Source: Pseudomonadota bacterium
Lineage (GTDB): Bacteria > Pseudomonadota > Gammaproteobacteria > Burkholderiales > Thiobacillaceae
DNA length: 5,095 nucleotides
Direction: 5' to 3'
NCBI GenBank assembly: GCA_021847385.1
Contig: JAJZTV010000157.1
Location: 1 to 5,095 of the forward strand
Of the stretch, positions 1-4,914 are shown piece after piece; the first letter of the stretch is position 1, and each line of letters opens with the position of its first letter. Position numbers and translations under genes: made by a program. Below the pieces are notes generated by a model. The model had not been told where the DNA came from. It saw only the letters and a program-made list of their open reading frames with translations, and ran no database searches.

Positions 1-969
1 CCACTGCGGGCCGTGCATCCAGACATCGCCCAACAGATTGACCATCACTACCGGCGTGAGCAGGCGCGGGTCGCCCAGCGGCAGGCCGGCGAGCGCGCGT
101 ACCTGTTGCTGGAATTGGTCGGTGGCACAGGCATCCAAGGTGTAGTGGCCGCTGTTGTGTGGGCGCGGCGCCATTTCGTTGAACACGATGCGGCCGTCTT
201 GCAGCACGAAGAATTCGACCGCGAGTACGCCGACGTAATCCAGCCCTTGCGCGATCCGGCTCGCCATCTCGCTTGCCTTGCGGCTAATGGCCTCGGGCAC
301 GCGGGCGGGCACGAGGCTGATGTCGAGGATACCGTTGCGGTGTTGGTTTTCCGCGACGGGAAAAACGGCGATTTCGCCTCGAACGTTGCGTGCCAGCACC
401 ACGGAGATTTCGCGTTCCAGCGGCAAGAAGCCTTCCAGCAGGCAGGGTACGAAACCGAGCTGTTCGTGGGCCGTCACCAGTTCATCCAGGCTGTTCACCC
501 GGATCTGGCCCTTGCCGTCATAACCGAGACGGCGCGTCTTGAGCAGGGCCGGGCCGTCGATCACCGACCAGGCGTGAACCAAGTCGCCGGCATCTTCGAT
601 ATTGGCGAACGGCGCGGTGTCGCAGCCGAATTCGCGGGCGCGGGTCTTCTCGGCCAGGCGATCTTGCGCGACGCCGAGGGCGGCGGCGGAGGGGGCGACC
701 GTGCAGCGTTGGGCGAGAAATTCGACGCTCTCGGCCGGCACGTTTTCCCACTCGGTGGTGACGGCATCGCAGGTCTCGCCCATGCGTTGCAGGGCGTTGC
801 GGTCGCGGTAATCGGCACACAGGTGCTCGTCGGCCATCTGGCCGGCCGGGCTGGTGAAGTCCGGGTCGAGCACCACGACGCGATAGCCCATGGTGCGGGC
901 GGCGATGGTGAACATGCGGCCGAGTTGGCCGCCGCCGAGGACGCCGAGGGTGGCACCGGGCAGCAGCAT
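1..969 (-). CDS. purK: N5-carboxyaminoimidazole ribonucleotide synthase PurK (C-terminus cut by window edge)
   Basis: PurK carboxylates aminoimidazole ribonucleotide (AIR) with bicarbonate and ATP to give N5-CAIR, a cytoplasmic step of de novo purine synthesis; PurE takes the product. The 323 visible residues read without interruption and show the ATP-grasp order of the family. The N-terminal nucleotide-fold motif GGGQLGRM is at residues 12-19 and TTEWENVP at 71-78. The ATP-grasp glycine loop GYDGKGQ is at 149-155 and LEREIS at 184-189. FPVAENQHRNGILD is at 203-216 and the metal/ATP site region FNEMAPRPHNSGHYTLDAC at 263-281. Full-length family members have roughly 350-390 residues, so some tens of residues lie beyond base 1. 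The ATG at 969 is chosen because it overlaps the purE stop by one base (TGATG) and places the GGGQLG motif where the family has it. Expression is probably coupled to purE. No internal frameshift was seen. Confidence 0.97.
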   Translation of the reverse strand, partial: MLLPGATLGVLGGGQLGRMFTIAARTMGYRVVVLDPDFTSPAGQMADEHLCADYRDRNALQRMGETCDAVTTEWENVPAESVEFLAQRCTVAPSAAALGVAQDRLAEKTRAREFGCDTAPFANIEDAGDLVHAWSVIDGPALLKTRRLGYDGKGQIRVNSLDELVTAHEQLGFVPCLLEGFLPLEREISVVLARNVRGEIAVFPVAENQHRNGILDISLVPARVPEAISRKASEMASRIAQGLDYVGVLAVEFFVLQDGRIVFNEMAPRPHNSGHYTLDACATDQFQQQVRALAGLPLGDPRLLTPVVMVNLLGDVWMHGPQW

Positions 970-1460
970 CAGGCCTCCGGCAATTGCATGGTTAGGACCG
1001 ATTCGGTCTGCGCTTTGCGGAATGCGGTGAGTTTGTCGCGGATGGCTTGGTTGTCGTTGGCCAGCAGCGCGGCGGCGAACAGCGCGGCATTGGCGGCGCC
1101 GGCCTCGCCGATGGCAAAGGTGGCGACCGGGACGCCCTTGGGCATCTGCACGATAGACAAGAGCGAGTCCATGCCCTTGAGCGCCTTCGACATCACCGGC
1201 ACGCCGAGCACCGGCAGATGGGTCTTGGCAGCGACCATGCCCGGCAGGTGGGCGGCGCCGCCGGCGCCGGCGATGATGCACTTCAAGCCGCGCTCGGCCG
1301 CGTTACCGGCATAGTCGAACAACAGGTCGGGGGTGCGGTGGGCCGAGACCACGCGTTGCTCGAACGGGATGCCGAATTGCCGGAGCAGGTCGGCTGCGGC
1401 GCGCATGGTTTCCCAGTCGCTGGTGCTGCCCATGATCAGGCCGACGAGAGGTTTGGACAT
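969..1460 (-). CDS. purE: N5-carboxyaminoimidazole ribonucleotide mutase PurE (class I)
   Basis: PurE moves the carboxylate of N5-CAIR to carbon 4 to form CAIR, directly after PurK. The 163-residue product has the family's usual size (about 160-170). Visible motifs are GSTSD at residues 11-15, which binds the phosphate, and SAHRTP at 39-44, whose His41 matches the conserved catalytic histidine. AGAGGAAHLPGM at 64-75 and SIVQMPKGVPVATFAIG at 102-118 complete the family pattern. The bacterial N5-CAIR mutase type, rather than an AIR carboxylase, is supported by the adjacent purK. I chose the ATG at 1460. An in-frame TTG at 1475 would add five residues (LREPV), but nothing upstream of it looks like a better ribosome site. 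No strong Shine-Dalgarno sequence precedes either start; a GCGAG about 6 bases upstream of the ATG is weak. The stop overlaps the purK start by one base. Confidence 0.97.
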   Translation of the reverse strand: MSKPLVGLIMGSTSDWETMRAAADLLRQFGIPFEQRVVSAHRTPDLLFDYAGNAAERGLKCIIAGAGGAAHLPGMVAAKTHLPVLGVPVMSKALKGMDSLLSIVQMPKGVPVATFAIGEAGAANAALFAAALLANDNQAIRDKLTAFRKAQTESVLTMQLPEA

Positions 1461-1485
1461 GACTGGCTCGCGCAAAGAAAACGTA

Positions 1486-1514
1486 ATGATACCGGCCTCG
1501 CCCGCCGAGGCGAA
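1486..1514 (-). promoter_or_regulatory. Possible promoter for purE-purK
   Basis: On the minus strand TTCGCC (1509-1514, 3 of 6 bases of the -35 consensus) lies 17 bases from TATCAT (1486-1491, 5 of 6 of the -10 consensus). Transcription would start near 1479, giving purE a leader of about 20 bases. It sits in the 64-base gap between the mutase gene and purE, so purEK may be transcribed independently of the mutase gene, by read-through from it, or both. This is inference from the hexamers alone. Confidence 0.35.
1495..1511. repeat. 6-bp perfect inverted repeat between the mutase gene and purE
   Basis: The arms GCCTCG (1495-1500) and CGAGGC (1506-1511) enclose a 5-base loop. It starts 14 bases past the mutase stop codon. 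No U tract follows immediately on the minus strand, so it is not a convincing terminator. It lies in the spacer of the possible purE promoter and could be an operator or an mRNA-stabilising stem. It may also be chance in GC-rich sequence. Confidence 0.35.
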
Positions 1515-1524
1515 GCCGTACCGA

Positions 1525-2898
1525 TCAGAAGGGTAGCGTCAGATCCGGTTTTGCGGCCAGCAGCACCTGGCGGAAGGCGGTCTGGATGCGGGTGATCGCG
1601 GCCTCGCTGTCGGCCTCGAAGCGCAGCACGATCACCGGCGTGGTGTTGGAGGCGCGCATCAGGCCGAAGCCATCGGCGTATTCCACGCGCAGGCCGTCGA
1701 TGGTGATGACGTGGGCGCCGTCGAACTTGGCCGTTTGTTGGAGTTGCGCGATCAGGGCGTGCGGCTCGCCTTCCTGCATCTTGATCTGCAGTTCCGGCGT
1801 GTTCACCGTGTCGGGCAGGCCGTGCAGGGTGGCGTCGATGTCCGTCTGTTTCGACAGGTATTCGAGCAGGCGGGCGCCGGCATAGAGGCCGTCGTCGAAG
1901 CCGTACCAGCGCTCCTTGAAGAAGATGTGGCCGCTCATCTCGCCGGCCAGCAGGGCGCCGCTCTCCTTCATCTTGGCCTTGATGAAGGAGTGGCCGGTCT
2001 TCCACAGCACCGGCTTGCCACCGCGCTGTTCGATCCAAGGGTAGAGATTGCGGGTGGACTTCACGTCGAAGATGATCTGGGCGCCGGGGTTGCGCGACAG
2101 CACGTCGTCGGCGAACAGCATCAACTGGCGGTCGGGGAAGATGATCTGGCCGTCCTTGGTCACCACCCCGAGGCGGTCGCCGTCGCCGTCGAAGGCCAGG
2201 CCGATCTCGGCGTCCGAGGTCTTCAGGCGTGCGATCAGGTCCTGCAGGTTCTCCGGCACCGAGGGGTCGGGGTGATGGTTGGGGAAGTTGCCGTCGACCT
2301 CGCAGAACAGCTCTTCCACTTCACAACCCAGGCCGCGGTAGAGCGCGGGCGCGAAGGCGCCGGGCACGCCGTTGCCGCAGTCGACGATGATCTTCATCGG
2401 CCGGGCCAGCTTGACGTCGCCGACGATGCGGTCGAGGTAGTCCTGGTCGATGTTTTGCTGGCGGTAGCTGCCGTTGCCCGTGGTGAGATCACCTTTTTCC
2501 AGGCGCTGGCGCAGGGCCTGGATGGTCTCGCCGGAGAGGGTCTCGCCGCCCAGCACCATCTTCAGGCCGTTGTAGTCGGGCGGGTTGTGCGAGCCGGTGA
2601 CCATGACCGCGGAATGGGTGCCCAGGTGATAGGCGGCGAAGTAGGTCATCGGGGTGGCGACCATGCCGAGGTCGATGACGTCGATGCCGGCGGCCTGGAT
2701 GCCGCGGGCCAGGGCGGCGGCCAGGCGCGGGCCGGACAGGCGGCCGTCGCGGCCGATGACGATGGCGCTCTGCTTGCGGGCGACCGCCTCGGAGCCGATG
2801 GCGCGGCCGATCTGTTCGACACTGTCCTCGGTCAGCGTCTGGTCGACGATGCCGCGGATGTCATAGGCCTTGAAGATGGAACTGCTGGGTATGGGCAT
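1525..2898 (-). CDS. algC: Phosphomannomutase/phosphoglucomutase (AlgC/ManB type)
   Basis: This alpha-D-phosphohexomutase interconverts mannose-6-P and mannose-1-P, and probably also glucose-6-P and glucose-1-P. It supplies sugar nucleotides for lipopolysaccharide and exopolysaccharide, and acts in the cytoplasm. The product has 457 residues, close to the 463 of Pseudomonas aeruginosa AlgC, and all four domains are represented. FKAYDIRG is at residues 9-16 and the phosphoserine loop TGSHNP at 101-106, with Ser103 as the phosphorylated residue. The magnesium loop DGDGDR is at 237-242, the sugar-specificity loop GEMSGH at 319-324, and the phosphate-binding loop RASNTTP at 415-421. GEMSGH and the overall pattern fit the dual PMM/PGM subgroup rather than phosphoglucosamine mutase GlmM. 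The ATG at 2898 is preceded by a good Shine-Dalgarno AAGGGAG with a 6-base spacer. purE follows after 64 bases. Which sugars it uses in this organism cannot be decided from the sequence. Confidence 0.95.
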   Translation of the reverse strand: MPIPSSSIFKAYDIRGIVDQTLTEDSVEQIGRAIGSEAVARKQSAIVIGRDGRLSGPRLAAALARGIQAAGIDVIDLGMVATPMTYFAAYHLGTHSAVMVTGSHNPPDYNGLKMVLGGETLSGETIQALRQRLEKGDLTTGNGSYRQQNIDQDYLDRIVGDVKLARPMKIIVDCGNGVPGAFAPALYRGLGCEVEELFCEVDGNFPNHHPDPSVPENLQDLIARLKTSDAEIGLAFDGDGDRLGVVTKDGQIIFPDRQLMLFADDVLSRNPGAQIIFDVKSTRNLYPWIEQRGGKPVLWKTGHSFIKAKMKESGALLAGEMSGHIFFKERWYGFDDGLYAGARLLEYLSKQTDIDATLHGLPDTVNTPELQIKMQEGEPHALIAQLQQTAKFDGAHVITIDGLRVEYADGFGLMRASNTTPVIVLRFEADSEAAITRIQTAFRQVLLAAKPDLTLPF

Positions 2899-2904
2899 AT
2901 CGGG

Positions 2905-2920
2905 CTCCCTTGTCGAAGGG
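2905..2920 (-). promoter_or_regulatory. Ribosome binding site of the mutase gene, inside a small hairpin
   Basis: AAGGGAG (2905-2911, minus strand) lies six bases before the ATG and fixes the start at 2898. Just upstream on the mRNA, CCCTT (2916-2920) is complementary to its AAGGG, with a 4-base CGAC loop. The RNA could therefore fold part of the ribosome site into a 5-bp stem. If transcription starts near 2917 from the TACAAT box, most of the upstream arm would be missing. The stem would then form only on longer transcripts. Confidence 0.6.
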
Positions 2921-2923
2921 CCG

Positions 2924-2929
2924 ATTGTA
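2924..2929 (-). promoter_or_regulatory. Possible -10 box of the mutase gene (TACAAT)
   Basis: TACAAT matches the sigma-70 -10 consensus in five of six positions and lies downstream of the strong terminator and upstream of the ribosome site. The region 17-18 bases before it is the T tract of the terminator, a poor -35 match. It would give a leader of about 20 bases and let the mutase gene be transcribed although a terminator blocks transcripts arriving from further upstream. Confidence 0.4.
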
Positions 2930-2945
2930 GGCGAGGCGACGTGAC

Positions 2946-2978
2946 AAAAAAAAGCGGCATCGGAAAACCGATGCCGCT
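2946..2978 (-). terminator. Strong intrinsic terminator (minus strand)
   Basis: Read on the minus strand, AGCGGCATCGG and CCGATGCCGCT form a perfect 11-bp stem (2953-2963 with 2968-2978) with a TTTT loop, followed at once by eight T (2946-2953; the first is shared with the stem). This is a textbook Rho-independent terminator for leftward transcripts. No T tract follows on the plus strand. It lies upstream of the mutase gene, not behind a gene, so it must end a transcript that begins in the 2979-3322 region or act in the mutase leader. Confidence 0.92.
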
Positions 2979-2980
2979 GG

Positions 2981-3001
2981 AAAAACCGCCATTGCGGCGG
3001 T
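2981..3001 (-). terminator. Second, weaker terminator-like hairpin just upstream of the strong one
   Basis: On the minus strand CCGCC (2996-3000) pairs with GGCGG (2986-2990) around a 5-base GCAAT loop, with one further A-U pair possible, and five T (2981-2985) follow. The next hairpin starts two bases later. Two terminator-like stems in tandem fit either a double terminator or a small RNA body whose first stem is structural. Confidence 0.65.
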
Positions 3002-3037
3002 CAGGGAGGTTCATCAAACTGTTACAAACTTGCGCTA

Positions 3038-3066
3038 AGCATAGCACGCAAATCATTAATCAACAA
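3038..3066 (-). promoter_or_regulatory. Extended -10 promoter of the candidate small RNA
   Basis: On the minus strand TTGTTG (3061-3066) is 17 bases from TATGCT (3038-3043), which is preceded by TGC, making an extended -10. The hexamers match consensus in 3 of 6 and 4 of 6 positions; the TG motif and ideal spacing compensate for this. An inverted repeat, TTGCG (3030-3034) and CGCAA (3047-3051), brackets the -10 and could be a regulator site. Promoter activity is inferred. Confidence 0.5.
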
Positions 3067-3074
3067 ACTTCTTG

Positions 3075-3098
3075 AATAGTTCGATCGGACTAACTATT
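3075..3098. repeat. Palindromic site upstream of the small RNA promoter
   Basis: Two overlapping symmetries are visible. AATAGTT (3075-3081) and AACTATT (3092-3098) are perfect 7-base arms around ten bases. Within this lies a 16-base near-palindrome (3077-3092, 14 of 16 bases symmetric) centred on CGATCG. It ends 9 bases upstream of the TTGTTG -35 box, a usual place for an activator site. I do not recognise the binding motif of any named regulator. Confidence 0.45.
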
Positions 3099-3130
3099 TT
3101 GTGCCATTCGCCGACCGGGACCGTTATTAA

Positions 3131-3160
3131 ATTATTAGCAGGGCCGGGCGCCGAGGGCAA
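3131..3160 (-). promoter_or_regulatory. Possible second minus-strand promoter
   Basis: TTGCCC (3155-3160) is followed after 18 bases by AATAAT (3131-3136, 5 of 6 of the -10 consensus), or after 17 bases by TAATAA. A transcript from here would start near 3124 and reach the strong terminator after about 180 nt, passing through the palindrome and the smaller RNA. It lies in the same AT-rich patch as a direct repeat of TTATTA (3124-3129 and 3132-3137), which may account for the match. Confidence 0.3.
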
Positions 3161-3225
3161 CAATTTTGCCGCGATAGGATGGACTGCCTTCGTCGAGTGT
3201 GGCTGCGTCGACGAGGCTGTGCGCC

Positions 3226-3254
3226 TTGCCCCGGCTTGGCGCTAGGCCTAAAAT
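3226..3254 (+). promoter_or_regulatory. Probable hemN promoter
   Basis: TTGCCC (3226-3231, 4 of 6 of the -35 consensus) and TAAAAT (3249-3254, 5 of 6 of the -10 consensus) are separated by exactly 17 bases. The predicted start near 3261 gives a leader of about 62 bases. This is the best plus-strand sigma-70 pair I found ahead of hemN. No canonical FNR site (TTGAT, four bases, ATCAA) is visible upstream, although hemN genes are often FNR-controlled. Confidence 0.5.
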
Positions 3255-3276
3255 TTAGACCGAATTGTCTTAATTT
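3251..3276. promoter_or_regulatory. Operator-like inverted repeat over the hemN start site
   Basis: The arms AAATTTAGAC (3251-3260) and GTCTTAATTT (3267-3276) match in 9 of 10 pairs around a 6-base centre. The left arm overlaps the -10 box and the repeat spans the predicted transcription start, where a bound repressor would block transcription. T residues follow (3274-3278), but the AT-rich stem is too weak for a convincing terminator. The regulator is unknown. Confidence 0.4.
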
Positions 3277-3322
3277 TTGGGCGCGGAATACCTGACCGCG
3301 TTCGTCAGCATCGAGAATCGTC

Positions 3323-4693
3323 ATGTCCGAATTGACTGCCCTGCTGGAGAAGTACAGCAAGCCGGGGCCGCGTTACACCTCTTATCCCACCGCGCCTTAT
3401 TTCAACGCCGCCTTCGGCGAGGCCGATTGGCGCGCGGAATTGGCCGCCTCACAGGATGCTGCACGCGGTCTGTCCTTGTATTTCCATATCCCGTTTTGCG
3501 ACACGCTTTGCTACTACTGCGGTTGCAATATGGTGGCGACCGGCGATTACGCCAAGGCCATGTCCTATCTCGACTATTTGGAAAAAGAGATGGCGACCGT
3601 CGCCGCGCTGGCCGATCCGGCGCGCCAGGTCGAGCAGCTGCATTGGGGCGGCGGCACGCCGACCTATCTGAAACCGGCCGAGATTCGGCGCCTGGGCGAG
3701 GCGATCCGCCGCCAGTTCAAGATTGCGGATGGCGCCGAGATGGGCTGTGAGCTCGATCCGCGCGAGTTGAGCCTGGAGCATTTGCAGGCCCTGCGCGAGG
3801 TCGGCTTCAATCGCCTGTCCATGGGGGTGCAGGACCTGGACGAGCAGGTGCAGAAGGCGGTCAATCGGGTGCAGCCGGCGGCGCTGATCGATCAGGTCTA
3901 TGCCTGGTCGCGCCAGCTCGGCTTCGGCAGCATCAATTTGGACTTGATCGTCGGCCTGCCGCATCAAACCGTGGCGAGCTTCTCGAAGACGCTGGATCGG
4001 GTGCTGGCCTGGTCGCCGGACCGGCTGGCGGTGTTCTCCTACGCCCATGTGCCGTGGTTGAAGAAGCACCAGAAGCTGATCGACGAGACCGCGCTGCCGA
4101 GCTTCGCCACCCGCCTGGATTTGCAGCAATTGATCTACGACCGGCTCGGGGCCGCCGGCTATGTGAACATCGGCCTCGACCACTTCGCCAAACCGACCGA
4201 CGAGATGGTCAAGGCGCAGCAGGACAAGACCTTGTGGCGTAACTTCCAGGGCTACACCACGCACAAGCATTGCGACATCTACGCCTTCGGCGCCTCGGCC
4301 ATCAGCCAGACGCCCGAGGTCTACGTGCAGAACGAGAAGAACGTGAAGGCCTACCAGGCCAAGGTGCAGGCCACGGGCCTGGCGGTGGAGCGCGGCCTGC
4401 GCTTGTCGCGCGACGACCGGATCCGGCGCGATGCGATCACCCGCCTCATGTGCGATCTGGAACTGGACAAGGCCGAATTCGATCGGCGCTGGGGCGTGGC
4501 GTTCGCCGACTACTTCGCCGATGCCCTGGTCGATCTACAGCCCTTGCAGGCCGACGGCCTGGTTCGGCTGGAGCCGGCCAAGATCAGCGTGACCGACCGG
4601 GGCCGGTTGTTCCTGCGCAATATCGCGATGTGCTTCGACGCCTATCTCAAACAGGCCGGCACGGAAAAGCCGCGCTACTCGAAAACCGTCTGA
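3323..4693 (+). CDS. hemN: Oxygen-independent coproporphyrinogen III oxidase HemN (radical SAM)
   Basis: HemN oxidatively decarboxylates two propionate groups of coproporphyrinogen III to give protoporphyrinogen IX without oxygen, using a 4Fe-4S cluster and S-adenosylmethionine, in the cytoplasm. The 456 residues match the roughly 457 of Escherichia coli HemN. PGPRYTSYPTA is at residues 14-24. The radical SAM segment YFHIPFCDTLCYYCGCN is at 53-69, with Cys59, Cys63 and Cys66 as cluster ligands and Cys68 as the extra cysteine of true HemN. SAM-binding GGGTPTY is at 109-115, ELDPRE at 143-148, GLDHFA at 284-289 and NFQGYTT at 307-313; the last two separate HemN from HemW-like relatives. The ATG at 3323 gives the expected N-terminus. 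The ribosome site is weak: GAGA at 3313-3316, six bases upstream. It is a single-gene unit with its own probable promoter. The minus-strand zinc-finger gene converges on it with nine bases between. Confidence 0.97.
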   Translation: MSELTALLEKYSKPGPRYTSYPTAPYFNAAFGEADWRAELAASQDAARGLSLYFHIPFCDTLCYYCGCNMVATGDYAKAMSYLDYLEKEMATVAALADPARQVEQLHWGGGTPTYLKPAEIRRLGEAIRRQFKIADGAEMGCELDPRELSLEHLQALREVGFNRLSMGVQDLDEQVQKAVNRVQPAALIDQVYAWSRQLGFGSINLDLIVGLPHQTVASFSKTLDRVLAWSPDRLAVFSYAHVPWLKKHQKLIDETALPSFATRLDLQQLIYDRLGAAGYVNIGLDHFAKPTDEMVKAQQDKTLWRNFQGYTTHKHCDIYAFGASAISQTPEVYVQNEKNVKAYQAKVQATGLAVERGLRLSRDDRIRRDAITRLMCDLELDKAEFDRRWGVAFADYFADALVDLQPLQADGLVRLEPAKISVTDRGRLFLRNIAMCFDAYLKQAGTEKPRYSKTV

Positions 4694-4697
4694 ATCG

Positions 4698-4717
4698 GCC
4701 GGTCAGTGATGGCCGGC
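4698..4717 (+). terminator. Hairpin after hemN, without a U tract
   Basis: Starting five bases after the hemN stop, GCCGGTCA (4698-4705) can pair with TGGCCGGC (4710-4717) around a GTGA loop: eight pairs, one of them G-U in the plus-strand RNA. On the minus strand the same position is a C-A mismatch, so the stem is stronger in the hemN transcript. No T run follows, so it may protect the 3' end or help Rho-dependent ending rather than act as an intrinsic terminator. It overlaps the last codons of the convergent gene. Confidence 0.4.
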
Positions 4718-4903
4718 GCTAGCCCCGCCTTTCAGGCGATAGAGCGTGCCGCAATAAGGACAACGCGCCTCGCCCTTGTCCTCGATCGGCAGGAACACCC
4801 GGGGATGGGCGTTCCATACCGTCTCCGCCGGCAGCGGGCAGTGCAGCGGCAGGTCCTGCTCGGTGACTTCCACGACGCGCGCGCTGTGCAGGTCCTGGCT
4901 CAT
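4703..4903 (-). CDS. Small CHCC zinc-finger protein (NDUFS6-like domain)
   Basis: This gene encodes 66 residues that match the zf-CHCC family (Pfam zinc-finger domain related to the NDUFS6 subunit of mitochondrial complex I). The putative zinc ligands are Cys22, His33, Cys48 and Cys51, spaced C-x10-H-x14-C-x2-C. They lie within the typical segments LHCPLP, W-N-A-HPRVFLPI and CPYCGTLYRL. The protein is probably cytoplasmic; there is no signal peptide or membrane segment. Its cellular role is not established, and I do not assign one. The ATG at 4903 is chosen over one at 4933. It has a clear GAGGGG (4911-4916) seven bases upstream, and the longer form would run into the end of ilvE and add a basic decapeptide not typical of the family. 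The ribosome site overlaps the ilvE stop codon, so the two genes are very likely co-transcribed and perhaps translationally coupled. Confidence 0.88.
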   Translation of the reverse strand: MSQDLHSARVVEVTEQDLPLHCPLPAETVWNAHPRVFLPIEDKGEARCPYCGTLYRLKGGASAGHH

Positions 4904-4914
4904 GCGTTTTCCCC

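Larger units (their letters stand above)
2946..3031 (-). ncRNA. Candidate small RNA of about 86 nt (or mutase leader)
   Basis: An extended -10 promoter predicts a start near 3031, and the strong terminator predicts an end near 2946. Between them there is no plausible gene. The only small frame from near the 5' end is six codons (MLSASL), and the frame opened by the ATG at 3056 runs straight through the terminator into the mutase gene. The first 30 nt are A/U-rich and probably single-stranded. They are followed by an unpaired CCTCCC (3004-3009), complementary to Shine-Dalgarno sequences, and then by two hairpins each ending in U tracts. A single-stranded seed plus a terminator with a long U tail is typical of Hfq-binding small RNAs. 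The layout also recalls the anti-SD cuckoo RNAs of alphaproteobacteria, though I do not claim homology. The alternative is a transcription attenuator for the mutase gene. I recognise no known RNA family. Confidence 0.5.
2899..3322. other. 424-base divergent intergenic region between the mutase gene and hemN
   Basis: No supported protein gene lies here. From left to right it holds the mutase ribosome site and possible -10, the tandem minus-strand terminators, the candidate small RNA and its promoter, a palindrome, a second possible minus-strand promoter, and the hemN promoter with its dyad. The stretch 3161-3225 holds only a possible hairpin: CCT-CGTCGA with a bulged T near 3187-3196 pairs with TCGACGAGG near 3207-3215. 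In the hemN leader CTGAC (3292-3296) and GTCAG (3304-3308) could form a 5-bp stem just before the weak ribosome site. A+T content rises sharply around 3010-3140 and 3249-3278 compared with the flanking genes. Confidence 0.7.

Noticed and set aside
13..1314. A 433-codon open frame on the plus strand opposite purK and purE
   Set aside because: The same codon-register effect opposite purK explains the lack of stops. The protein shows no recognisable domain, while purK and purE on the other strand are unmistakable.
1471..1486. A PurR-like half site (CGCAAA) upstream of purE
   Set aside because: Only one half resembles the enterobacterial PurR operator; the other half (AAACGT) does not complete the palindrome. 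PurR control cannot be supported.
2832..3056. A 74-codon frame on the minus strand starting in the small RNA region
   Set aside because: It reads through both hairpins and the T tract and ends inside the mutase gene in another frame. No Shine-Dalgarno sequence precedes its ATG, which lies inside the predicted promoter spacer.
3050..3063. A possible FNR site near TTAATCAACAA
   Set aside because: ATCAA is present, but the partner half at the required four-base spacing is AAATC rather than TTGAT, and it is over 250 bases from the hemN start codon.
1711..3075. A 454-codon open frame on the plus strand opposite the mutase gene
   Set aside because: It is codon-aligned with the mutase gene, so its stops would require TTA, CTA or TCA codons there, which are rare in this GC-rich sequence. 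The translation is low in complexity, rich in V, G, A, D and H, and resembles no family. The minus strand has all mutase motifs. Its downstream end also crosses the terminator region.
2946..3130. 6S RNA, because a transcript from the second promoter would be about 180 nt
   Set aside because: The length fits, but I see no long closed helix with the large central bubble typical of 6S, and the two ends are not complementary.
3127..3360. A 77-codon frame on the minus strand overlapping the hemN start
   Set aside because: It begins inside hemN and covers the hemN promoter. It has no recognisable domain or ribosome site.
3449..4270. A 273-codon open frame on the minus strand inside hemN
   Set aside because: It is an antisense shadow of hemN, with no family motifs and no promoter or ribosome site of note.
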